64,000 nt of DNA, taken from NCBI GenBank assembly GCA_031254035.1, contig JAIRVF010000033.1:124001-188000 (forward strand). Direction: 5' to 3'. Every line of letters begins with the position of its first letter. Positions within the stretch are counted from its first letter, which is position 1. A program made the position numbers and the translations under genes. The notes beneath the pieces were generated by a model that saw nothing but the letters and a program-made list of their open reading frames with translations, had not been told where the DNA came from and did no database searches. This document shows, one piece after another, positions 17,700-25,104 of this stretch. This DNA is from Paenibacillus sp. GTDB taxonomy: Bacteria > Bacillota > Bacilli > Paenibacillales > Paenibacillaceae.

Positions 17700-18164
17700 T
17701 TATTTAAAAGAATACAACCTTTTATTGTTCCAACTGCGCAGCAACATGCAAGTGATCAATAGTAGCACGCCTGCATTAATAGCTAGGTCGGCAATATTCA
17801 TGATCCCGGAGCCCGATCCCCATACGATAAAATCAGTCACCTTACCGTATAACAGCCGGTCGAGCGCATTTCCTAAAGCACCTCCTGCTAGAAAACCTGC
17901 AGCCAGCTCCATCACAATTCCTTGTATGCTGCCTTTGATCTGGTAATAAATCAGTCCTCCCACCACGACCAATGCCAAATAAGCAAACCATTTTCCATAT
18001 CCTTGAAAAGAGCTGAAGGCTGCGCCGCTATTTTGATAATATTCAAAATGAAGGTAAGGGGCAAGTACGTCTCGATGTTCGCCAACATACATATGGGTGC
18101 GAACCCACCATTTTGAACCTTGATCTATCACTACCACAATAAGCGACAGTAAATAAAAAACCAT
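17700..18164 (-). CDS. lspA: Lipoprotein signal peptidase (signal peptidase II)
   Basis: A 154-residue membrane aspartyl protease that removes signal peptides from prolipoproteins. Four membrane segments; the conserved IDQGSKWW (N-terminus), NSGAAFS, and the catalytic Asp boxes GNALDRLLYG and MNIADLAIN are all present. The ATG at 18164 lies seven bases behind AAAGGAG; the extension to 18200 is polar and unlike the family. It would process the several lipoproteins in this window. Confidence 0.95.
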   Translation of the reverse strand: MVFYLLSLIVVVIDQGSKWWVRTHMYVGEHRDVLAPYLHFEYYQNSGAAFSSFQGYGKWFAYLALVVVGGLIYYQIKGSIQGIVMELAAGFLAGGALGNALDRLLYGKVTDFIVWGSGSGIMNIADLAINAGVLLLITCMLLRSWNNKRLYSFK

Positions 18165-18208
18165 AGGCCCACTCCTTTCTTCCTTGTGATGCGACCGCAA
18201 GCGGCATA

Positions 18209-18241
18209 TAAAAAGCAGGAAGGTATCGCTCCCTGCCTTCT
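18209..18241 (-). terminator. Terminator after the CsoR/CstR-type gene
   Basis: Minus-strand GCAGG / CCTGC stem with an extended loop region followed by TTTTTATA. Confidence 0.6.
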
Positions 18242-18256
18242 ATGTGTGAAACCGTA

Positions 18257-18517
18257 TTAACGGCTTTTTATCAAAAGCTCAACCGCTTCCTTGACAAGCG
18301 TACCCGTATCATTTCCTTTGGCCTGTTCCTCCAAAATACAATGCTCAAGATTCATCGCAACGATATAGGCCATAGCCTTGTCAGTTGCACTCCGGACCGC
18401 GGATAGCTGCGCGATGACATCTTTGCAGTTTTTGCCCTCCTCCATCATATGGAGCACACCACGAATTTGCCCTTCGAGCCGCTTCAAGCGCCGGACGACA
18501 TTATCATCGTAATTCAT
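18257..18517 (-). CDS. CsoR-family transcriptional repressor, CstR-like (persulfide sensor)
   Basis: 86 residues, all-helical DUF156 repressor. Cys31 (GKNCKDV) and Cys60 (NLEHC) are present, but the residue that is the copper-binding His in CsoR is Asn56. Cys31/Cys60 with no His matches CstR, which senses persulfides in Staphylococcus aureus, and the N-terminal text MNYD...MMEEGK.CKDV is also very CstR-like. No sulfurtransferase, rhodanese or sulfide quinone reductase gene lies beside it, so its targets are elsewhere. Confidence 0.85.
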   Translation of the reverse strand: MNYDDNVVRRLKRLEGQIRGVLHMMEEGKNCKDVIAQLSAVRSATDKAMAYIVAMNLEHCILEEQAKGNDTGTLVKEAVELLIKSR

Positions 18518-18563
18518 GTTTATACATCCTTTCCTCCCAAGGCTGTGAGGTTTGTTTCAGCAA

Positions 18564-18830
18564 TTATTGTTCCATCGATTCAAGGGCTGCATCGACCAAA
18601 GCATCAAACAGATCGTCGTCTTCTTCAAGAAGCTCGTCCGCCTTCAAAAACTCTTCCTCGATGCCGGATTCCCCCGCATAATTCAAGCTGTAATCCCAAT
18701 CCTTGCCCTTTTTGCTGAAAAGAGTAATTTCGTATTGCGACCGCTGTCCTGCCAATGTAAATGTCACATGTCCGAGATACTGCTTGTCCTCATTTTGCTT
18801 CATATCCGCCTTAATGATTTGATATTCCAT
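18564..18830 (-). CDS. Conserved hypothetical small acidic protein
   Basis: 88 residues, not recognised. It starts MEYQIIKADMKQN behind GGAGAA and looks like a small alpha/beta fold: beta strands in the first half (HVTFTLAG, YEITLFSKKG) and a strongly acidic helical tail (LLEEDDDLFDALVDAAL). Good ribosome site, codon usage like the neighbours and its own position between genes support it as real. Confidence 0.65.
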   Translation of the reverse strand: MEYQIIKADMKQNEDKQYLGHVTFTLAGQRSQYEITLFSKKGKDWDYSLNYAGESGIEEEFLKADELLEEDDDLFDALVDAALESMEQ

Positions 18831-18948
18831 TTGCGCATTTCTCCTTTATTCCGTTCAATGTCTCTATAGTATACCATGTGCGGTATTCTTTCCATCCGAG
18901 CCGCGAACATATTTCCTTATGTCATCCGATTTAGTACAATACGATCAG

Positions 18949-18973
18949 AGGATTTTATGAAATCCTTTTTCAA
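18949..18973 (+). promoter_or_regulatory. Short hairpin in the 5' region of the M29 peptidase gene
   Basis: AGGATTT-TATG-AAATCCT followed by TTTTTC, about 40 bases before the start codon. It could act as an attenuator or simply as a weak terminator. Confidence 0.35.
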
Positions 18974-19013
18974 ATGCAAAGCATCATGAATAATATTGGG
19001 GGGTTTTAAGACC

Positions 19014-20246
19014 ATGGCAGATTTTCAGGAAAATCTCAACAAATATGCTGACCTGGCCGTCAGAGTCGGCGCCAATGTCCAGAAGGGACAAATTCTCGTG
19101 GTGAACGCGCCAGTGGGATCGGCTGAGTTCGTGCGGATGATTACGGAAAAGGCTTATCAAGCTGGGGCCAGCGAGGTTCGTGTTCACTGGAATGATGAAA
19201 AAATCACACGGCTCAGATATGAGCATGCGGCGGATGAATTTTTTTCCGAAGCCCCGAAATGGTATGCCGGCGAGATGACCGAGCTTGTGGAAAAAGGTGC
19301 AGCCATCATGCACGTGCTTTCCGAAAATCCAGACTTGCTGAAAGGGATCAAACAGGAGCGTATTACAGCCAATCAAAAAGCGAGAGGACAAGCGATGACC
19401 AAGTACCGGGCATACCAGCAAGCTGACAAATTCAGCTGGTGCCTGATCGCCGTTCCTTCGCCAGAGTGGGCGGATAAAGTATTTCCAGATGCGCCGAAGG
19501 AAGAACGCGAGCAAATGCTCTGGGATGCGATTTTCTATACCGTACGTGTCGATTTGGACAACCCGGTCGAAGCGTGGACCACACATCTTGAAACATTGGA
19601 TCAGAAATCCAAAATTCTAAATGAAAAGAAATACAAAAAGCTGCATTACATAGCTCCAGGAACAGATTTGACGATCGAGCTTCCTGAAGGCCATATCTGG
19701 GCTGCCGGCGAAAGCTTCAATGAAAAAGGACACAGCTTCGTCGCCAACATGCCAACCGAAGAAGTGTTCACCGCACCGCTGAAAACAGGCGTCAACGGTT
19801 ATGTCAGCAGCACAAAGCCACTCAGCTACGGCGGAAACATCATCGACCGCTTCACCGTTACATTTGAAAATGGCCGTATCGTCGGCGTCAAAGCGGAAGA
19901 AGGACAAGAAGCGCTTGAGAATTTGGTGGAAATGGATGAAGGCTCCCACTATCTTGGCGAGGTCGCTCTTGTTCCTCATCAATCGCCGATCTCTGATTCC
20001 AACATTTTATACTTCAATACGCTATTCGATGAAAATGCCTCCAACCATCTGGCTATAGGCAGCGCGTATGCCTTCTGTTTAGAAGGCGGCAAAGACATGA
20101 CCCAGGAGCAGCTCATCGAGCATGGCCTGAATACCAGCGTAACACATGTCGATTTTATGATCGGCTCCGGAGAAATGGACATTTTCGGCGTAACGCAAGA
20201 TGGAAACGAAGAACCTGTATTTAAACAAGGAAACTGGGCATTTTAA
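19014..20246 (+). CDS. M29-family metalloaminopeptidase (AmpS/PepS)
   Basis: 410 residues, cytoplasmic, dinuclear zinc or cobalt enzyme that removes N-terminal amino acids. Seen are the dimer-core LPEGHIW, ligand Glu in ANMPTEEVFTAP, the VALVPHQSPIS segment, LFDENASNHLAIGSAY with a ligand His, and HVDFMIGS with the last His/Asp pair. The ATG at 19014 follows GGGGGG by 11 bases; the upstream in-frame ATG at 18996 lacks a site. Alone on the plus strand with its own terminator. Confidence 0.93.
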   Translation: MADFQENLNKYADLAVRVGANVQKGQILVVNAPVGSAEFVRMITEKAYQAGASEVRVHWNDEKITRLRYEHAADEFFSEAPKWYAGEMTELVEKGAAIMHVLSENPDLLKGIKQERITANQKARGQAMTKYRAYQQADKFSWCLIAVPSPEWADKVFPDAPKEEREQMLWDAIFYTVRVDLDNPVEAWTTHLETLDQKSKILNEKKYKKLHYIAPGTDLTIELPEGHIWAAGESFNEKGHSFVANMPTEEVFTAPLKTGVNGYVSSTKPLSYGGNIIDRFTVTFENGRIVGVKAEEGQEALENLVEMDEGSHYLGEVALVPHQSPISDSNILYFNTLFDENASNHLAIGSAYAFCLEGGKDMTQEQLIEHGLNTSVTHVDFMIGSGEMDIFGVTQDGNEEPVFKQGNWAF

Positions 20247-20310
20247 AAGTAGACTTCAAAAATCATCAATGCCGTTATAGTTCGGCATAAGATGGATCCT
20301 TGGAGTTACG

Positions 20311-20349
20311 TGGATTCTTTCCTGCGATGCGGGAAAGAATCCATTTGCT
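20311..20349 (+). terminator. Terminator of the M29 peptidase gene
   Basis: Twelve-base stem TGGATTCTTTCC / GGGAAAGAATCCA, followed by TTTGCTTTGG. Confidence 0.7.
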
Positions 20350-20470
20350 TTGGCATGGAGTTTGTTTTGACACAGTATTTGTTTTAATGTTATTTCTTGA
20401 CAGGGCGTATATCCTATGCGTATTATGAAACTCCATTCTTCTCTTTTTGGCACCTTAGCCCAGCGGCTTG

Positions 20471-21382
20471 TTACATATGACTACTAAACATCTCTTCGAG
20501 ACGGCCATAAGCCTTGAGTGTAAACAGACGGTCTACCGTAATCAGACCACGCCATTCGGATGCGTTGCCTTGACTTATCGCCGGAAAACTTACCGTCCAC
20601 CCTCCATCTTCCTGCTGATTCTGGATCAGATCATCCAAATGCCGCTCCACATCCGCCTCTGATATCCATTTTTTCGCATAGCTTTCCGGCGCCTTAGCCC
20701 AGTCCAATACCTTATGCACATAACCTTTTGCCTTCGGATCCAGCTCGATTGTTCCAGGCTGCTGAAGCCAATGATCCACGGTTTTCATCACTGCTTCCGC
20801 CCGCTCCCGATCTGGAGTATGCTCCAGAAAAGCGATGCATTGAATGACATCATGATAATCCACAGGATTAGCCCTTGGGATCTGTCCCCACACAAAATTC
20901 AAACTTCGCTTCAACCATTCTTCATCTTCGTGTCCCGTTAACGCTCGCAGCTTGTACAAAAGTCCCAACATTCGCCCGGTAGGATTCAGCGATCCTAAGC
21001 TATCATCATCCGTATTCCACCAGGGAGCGTGCGGATAGGCATTAACTCTCACCGTTGCCCGTGGCAATCCTCCTGATACCCGCTGCTCTTGCTTAAAATA
21101 GCGCATAATCCCCTGCAGCATGCTTGGATCGGCCTTACCGATTTCGTCCATAATCAACAGCGCAAATTCAGTGGCAATGGGCTGGCTGTCGGGTACACGC
21201 ATATCCGGTTCAAGCGCGCTACCAAAGCCGCCATCCGCATTTTGATAGGCGCGAAGTGCATCCAAAACTGGTTCCGGACCCCCATTCGCAAAATGGAACT
21301 CAAACCGTCTGCGGTCAAGTAGCCGTGCATTGGCATAAATAAAATCCCTTGCATTCATAAACTGCGAAACGGATAATTTCAC
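20471..21382 (-). CDS. Prenyltransferase/squalene-cyclase-like alpha-toroid protein
   Basis: 303 residues. Two QxxDGGW/F-type repeats are visible, YQNADGGFGSALEP near the N-terminus and NQQEDGGWTVSFP near the C-terminus, as in the (alpha/alpha) toroids of terpene cyclases and prenyltransferases. The DxDD catalytic box of cyclases is not evident, so enzyme activity is doubtful. The start is GTG at 21382, nine bases behind AGGAGG, 13 bases after the preceding gene. Third gene of an operon with a WYL regulator and an AlkZ-related protein. Confidence 0.7.
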   Translation of the reverse strand: MKLSVSQFMNARDFIYANARLLDRRRFEFHFANGGPEPVLDALRAYQNADGGFGSALEPDMRVPDSQPIATEFALLIMDEIGKADPSMLQGIMRYFKQEQRVSGGLPRATVRVNAYPHAPWWNTDDDSLGSLNPTGRMLGLLYKLRALTGHEDEEWLKRSLNFVWGQIPRANPVDYHDVIQCIAFLEHTPDRERAEAVMKTVDHWLQQPGTIELDPKAKGYVHKVLDWAKAPESYAKKWISEADVERHLDDLIQNQQEDGGWTVSFPAISQGNASEWRGLITVDRLFTLKAYGRLEEMFSSHM

Positions 21383-21395
21383 AAAGACCAGCCTC

Positions 21396-22088
21396 CTATT
21401 GTTGGAATATTTTTTTAAAGTATGCAAAAGCTTTGCTGCTGCAGCCGTCTTGAAGCCGCGCGAGCAATTGCTGTCCAGCCTCTTGTTTGGAACACGAAGT
21501 TTTCTGGATTCCGTTCTGTTTCATCCAATGCATCGTTGTCTCGTAAGCTGTGCTGCTCCAGCCGTTTATTTCACCCGCTTCATTCACCTTGCTTTTCACG
21601 CCCGAGATGACGATCAGCATCGTTTCCTGAAGTTCAAGAACCGCTCGGTCGAAATCCTTTTTGTCTTCCACCGCTTTCATATGCGCCCGCTCGCGCAGCG
21701 CCCGTGTGTCGATTCCCTGGTCGATATCGATCAGCTGATACAGCTCCCAAGCCGTTCCAGACAGCAAGCCATCTTGATAGGAAGTCTCGGCATCTCTGCC
21801 CATGCCCAGACAGGCATAAACTAAAGGAAACCATTCCGCCGAAATCAGAAATGCCTTTTTCTTCATAAACTTGCCATAACCGGCTTTCCCCTCATACGGA
21901 AACCTTGTTCTCCAGGTCCAAGGATCATCCTCAGTCCCACTGTGCCAGCTTTCTTTGCGTGTGATGCTTTCAAGTGACGGAAACTCCGGGATACAAGAAG
22001 CTAATGGCAAAATACCGACCTGACGGACATATTCCGCCGCTTCTTCGTATTTTGTCACAATGGTCTCGCCTTGATTTGTTTGGTTCAT
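21396..22088 (-). CDS. AlkZ-related protein
   Basis: 230 residues. The N-terminal text YEEAAEYVRQVGILPLASCIPE, then SLESITRKESWH..TEDDPWTWR, and FMKKKAFLISAEWFPLVYA fits a Bacillota family annotated as related to the DNA glycosylase AlkZ, which excises alkylated or crosslinked bases. The key AlkZ QxQ motif is not evident here, so a DNA repair function is uncertain. It starts three bases after the WYL regulator gene, and AGGAGC precedes the ATG, so the two are coupled. Confidence 0.6.
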   Translation of the reverse strand: MNQTNQGETIVTKYEEAAEYVRQVGILPLASCIPEFPSLESITRKESWHSGTEDDPWTWRTRFPYEGKAGYGKFMKKKAFLISAEWFPLVYACLGMGRDAETSYQDGLLSGTAWELYQLIDIDQGIDTRALRERAHMKAVEDKKDFDRAVLELQETMLIVISGVKSKVNEAGEINGWSSTAYETTMHWMKQNGIQKTSCSKQEAGQQLLARLQDGCSSKAFAYFKKIFQQ

Positions 22089-22091
22089 GAA

Positions 22092-23051
22092 TCAGCGCTC
22101 CTCTGCTATCGCATGATTATAATCGTTATACAGATCACTCGCTCTTTGGCGGATTTCAGCCCGCAGTTTTTCCGGCTTGATTACCCTGGCTTCACGTCCT
22201 AATGAGAAAAACAGGCTCACCACCCATTCCCACTCTTTTTCCGGCAAATGAAAGTCTGCAACCCAGAGTTCATCCCCCGCCGGCTCGATGCATTCCCCTA
22301 TATGCTCGTCTCTTTCAACCTGAAGCATCCCCTTATAAGTAAGCTCCGCACGGATATGTATGTTTGTATCCTGAACATGGGTAGGTTCAAGCTCCCTAAA
22401 ATCCAGAGGTTCCTCCGCTTCCACGATGTCGCTGATCCGGTCGATCCGTAGCCTTCGATTCTCCCGGTGCGTTTGGGAGATGCAGTCACAATACCAGAAA
22501 CCGTGCGCAGCAAAAATCTTAAGCGGCTTGATCAGCAATCTCCGGCGGTGGTTCATGGACTGGTAGAATACCGACAGCCATTTTCCCTGTGCCGTCATCT
22601 TCAACATCCGTTCAAGATGAGGGATATGGTAGACTCGTTTGGGAACGTCAAACTCCATGCTGTCCAGAAGCGGTTCGATACTATTACCCGTTTCCTCAGG
22701 AAGAATGCTGCGGATTTTGTCCATTACGGTCCACCGCTCCCCGTTAAAAGGAGTATCCGTGTACCTCATCAGTCCCTGCAAAGCAAAAAGTACGCAGAGA
22801 GCTTCCCTCGAGCTAAGCTGCAGCGGCGGAAGCTGAAAGCCTTCCATAAGCGAATAGCCGCCATGTGGACCACTTGCCGCGCCAATCGGCACGCCGATCT
22901 CGGACAATATTTGAACATCCCGCAATATCGTGCGACGGGATACTTCCAGTTTCTCAGAGAGTGTGGATGCCGTCTGGCTGCCATGCTGCAAAGCCATAAT
23001 AATTGCCATCAAGCGGTCCATCTTTTTCAGGCGAGCCACCTTCCTTTTCAT
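22092..23051 (-). CDS. YafY/WYL-domain transcriptional regulator
   Basis: About 320 residues. N-terminal winged HTH (MDRLMAIIMALQHGSQTASTLSEKL, then SRRTILRDVQILSEIGVPI) followed by the HGGYSLMEGFQLPP linker and a WYL domain (KWLSVFYQSMNHRRRLLIKPLKIFAAHGFWYCDCIS) that probably binds a ligand or nucleic acid, plus a WCX-like C-terminus. The start is uncertain: 23051, or a codon nearer MDRLM. It heads the operon with the AlkZ-related and toroid genes. WYL regulators often answer DNA damage, which would fit the AlkZ-related neighbour. Confidence 0.85.
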   Translation of the reverse strand: MKRKVARLKKMDRLMAIIMALQHGSQTASTLSEKLEVSRRTILRDVQILSEIGVPIGAASGPHGGYSLMEGFQLPPLQLSSREALCVLFALQGLMRYTDTPFNGERWTVMDKIRSILPEETGNSIEPLLDSMEFDVPKRVYHIPHLERMLKMTAQGKWLSVFYQSMNHRRRLLIKPLKIFAAHGFWYCDCISQTHRENRRLRIDRISDIVEAEEPLDFRELEPTHVQDTNIHIRAELTYKGMLQVERDEHIGECIEPAGDELWVADFHLPEKEWEWVVSLFFSLGREARVIKPEKLRAEIRQRASDLYNDYNHAIAEER

Positions 23052-23130
23052 GAATTTATTCCCATTATAACAGTCTATTAGTGACATCTTGCATGTCACC
23101 GATTATTTGGCCCTGTCAAAAAAACAGATG

Positions 23131-23159
23131 TTTCACTCCTTGATTTACTCGGGTATAAT
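23131..23159 (+). promoter_or_regulatory. Sigma-A type promoter of the zinc-ribbon gene
   Basis: TTTCAC, 17-base spacer, TATAAT. It implies a 5' leader of about 235 bases before the start at 23401. Two complementary segments (ATCTTCGG near 23175 and CCGAAGAT near 23275) could close a hairpin in this leader. Confidence 0.6.
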
Positions 23160-23400
23160 GCGATAAGAATAACATCTTCGGCGTTCTCTCACATAAGAAA
23201 TGCGCGTCAGATGCAATTTGTCCTAGCGAATATGGAAATGTCTCTTTGTTGAAAACGAAATAAATTCTATATTCCGAAGATAAGCCATACTATATTACCA
23301 TGAGGTATCCATAAGCAAGGGGCGGAAAATGGCCATACACCGCATACTTTTGCATTTAGAAAAAATGGGTACAGACGGATGAAGGAGGAGAAACCCCGTT

Positions 23401-23886
23401 ATGTCCAACTTTTTAAACAAACTCAAACAGGGTGTGTCAGATGCAGGCAAAAAAGCTCAGCAAACCGTAGAATCCACGACATTGAAATTTCAGGTATCAT
23501 CTAAAGAAAAGGAAATCGAAAAAAACTATACGGAAATTGGACGGGTCGTATACAGTTCTCTTGAAACCCAGCCGAGTTTTGTCCCCAATGAGGAATTTCA
23601 AAAATACCGCGAGGCTATTTTAGGCTTAGAACAAGAAATCGAAGAGCTTAACCGAAAAATCCAGCATCTACAAAACTTAAAGGAATGTGGATGCGGCAAA
23701 ATGCTGCCGACAGACGCTTCATATTGTCCATTTTGCGGTCAGCAGTTTCAAACGGTCGTTGTACAGCCCGCCGCAGTACAAGCGGCCATTACGGAAAAAG
23801 CGTCTTTTTGCCCAAAATGCGGTGAGGCTGCTACTCCTGGTGATCATTTCTGTCGCAGCTGCGGGTCCAATTTAAATGGACAATAA
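23401..23886 (+). CDS. Coiled-coil protein with two zinc ribbons
   Basis: 161 residues. The N-terminal half is helical (NKLKQGVSDAGKKAQQTVE, then a coiled coil ILGLEQEIEELNRKIQHLQNL). The C-terminal half has two CxxC zinc ribbons: CGCGKMLPTDASYCPFCG and FCPKCGEAATPGDHFCRSCG. Good AAGGAGGAG ribosome site. Such DZANK/zinc-ribbon proteins usually mediate protein contacts; the partner is unknown. It stands alone, with its own promoter and terminator. Confidence 0.8.
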   Translation: MSNFLNKLKQGVSDAGKKAQQTVESTTLKFQVSSKEKEIEKNYTEIGRVVYSSLETQPSFVPNEEFQKYREAILGLEQEIEELNRKIQHLQNLKECGCGKMLPTDASYCPFCGQQFQTVVVQPAAVQAAITEKASFCPKCGEAATPGDHFCRSCGSNLNGQ

Positions 23887-23912
23887 TTAGCAAACCGCTT
23901 CGAGCATATCCC

Positions 23913-23953
23913 AAAAACCGCCCTCCCGTTGAATCGGAAAGGCGGTTTTCTTA
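23913..23953. terminator. Bidirectional terminator between convergent genes
   Basis: AAAAACCGCC / GGCGGTTTTC stem between the zinc-ribbon gene and the aldose epimerase gene. Confidence 0.75.
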
Positions 23954-23963
23954 TGGCTAGTCA

Positions 23964-24974
23964 TTATCGTTTGCGTTTTATAGCATAAAACGAGCTTGTT
24001 TCTACCCATCTTTCACCAGGCTCAAGCCCAACCAGGCCGATTTCCTCTGCTGGAGATCCGGTAATGTTTGGAGCGTTCACCAAATTCATTTGCGGCTCCG
24101 GACAGAAAAACTTGCCGCAGACGTCATTATTCCAGATCATCCAATATTTATAGGAGGTTCCGGCATCGTAAACGAGTACATCCCCCGTCCGATTATCTGT
24201 CAATTCCATCCGGTTGCGCCCGTTTTGTGGACTTGCAGTGTAATGGTTATCCAACGAAGCAAAGTAAGGGTTGACCCCGTCCGTCTTCATAAGCTCTTCT
24301 TCCCGGCTGAGCGGCTGGAACTGGCCTGTTGGCAGCATCCGTTCATTCATTTCGCGGCGCTCCCCGATGGTCATTTTAAATGTGTAATCCTTTGCAGTGC
24401 TTCCCGGCACAAAAGGGGCATTCACAGCCGTATGAAATGCCAGTAAATTTGGCATCTCTTCCTTGCCGTCATTGCTTACAGTCACTTGCTGATGAAGGCC
24501 TTTGTCGTTTAGGGTATAACGGAGTGTGATCGTAAATTCGAACGGGAAATACTGTTTATACAGGTGGCCGTCTCTCACCTTCTGTGATATGATGACCACG
24601 CTTTCATATTCGTCTCCTTTTATGTAATCCACGGTCCATGGCAGTTTATGCATAAATCCGTGTAGATGGTTGCCCTTGTCTATCTCATTGACCGGAAGCT
24701 CGTAGATCTTGCCCTCCCAGGCAAATCTCCCTCCGTCATAACGATTGGGTGGAAACAACACCGGAATACCATATACGCCGGGATTGGTTTTGAAATCTTC
24801 CATTTCTCCCGCCTCCGGCTCACGCAAATATCGGAATCCGTTCTCTATGTCCCTGAACAAAATCAGATTGCCTCCAAGTTCAGGCAGCAATGCCGCTTCA
24901 TAACGGCCATGTTTCAGCCAAATTGCACGTTCACCTTGAAAATCGCCTTCAAATGCCGAATATTGTGTACTCAT
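23964..24974 (-). CDS. Aldose 1-epimerase family protein
   Basis: 336 residues, beta-sandwich galactose-mutarotase fold, cytoplasmic. It includes VLFPPNRYDGGRFAWEGK, the HLHGFMHKLPW segment with the conserved His/Gly loop, and a late WNNDVCGKFFCPEPQMNLVNAPN segment with the acidic catalytic region of this branch. It interconverts alpha and beta anomers of hexoses; the substrate cannot be read. GGGAGG precedes the ATG. Confidence 0.88.
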   Translation of the reverse strand: MSTQYSAFEGDFQGERAIWLKHGRYEAALLPELGGNLILFRDIENGFRYLREPEAGEMEDFKTNPGVYGIPVLFPPNRYDGGRFAWEGKIYELPVNEIDKGNHLHGFMHKLPWTVDYIKGDEYESVVIISQKVRDGHLYKQYFPFEFTITLRYTLNDKGLHQQVTVSNDGKEEMPNLLAFHTAVNAPFVPGSTAKDYTFKMTIGERREMNERMLPTGQFQPLSREEELMKTDGVNPYFASLDNHYTASPQNGRNRMELTDNRTGDVLVYDAGTSYKYWMIWNNDVCGKFFCPEPQMNLVNAPNITGSPAEEIGLVGLEPGERWVETSSFYAIKRKR

Positions 24975-25104
24975 GATAGCCTCCCTACAGGTTCAAAAAA
25001 AATGAGTTGCTTGTAACTAAATATACCATATCAAACCGGGCCTTTTTCAGAGAATATCGTTTTGTCCAGAATTTATTAAATTTGTTTTATATCGTTCGCA
25101 GGGA

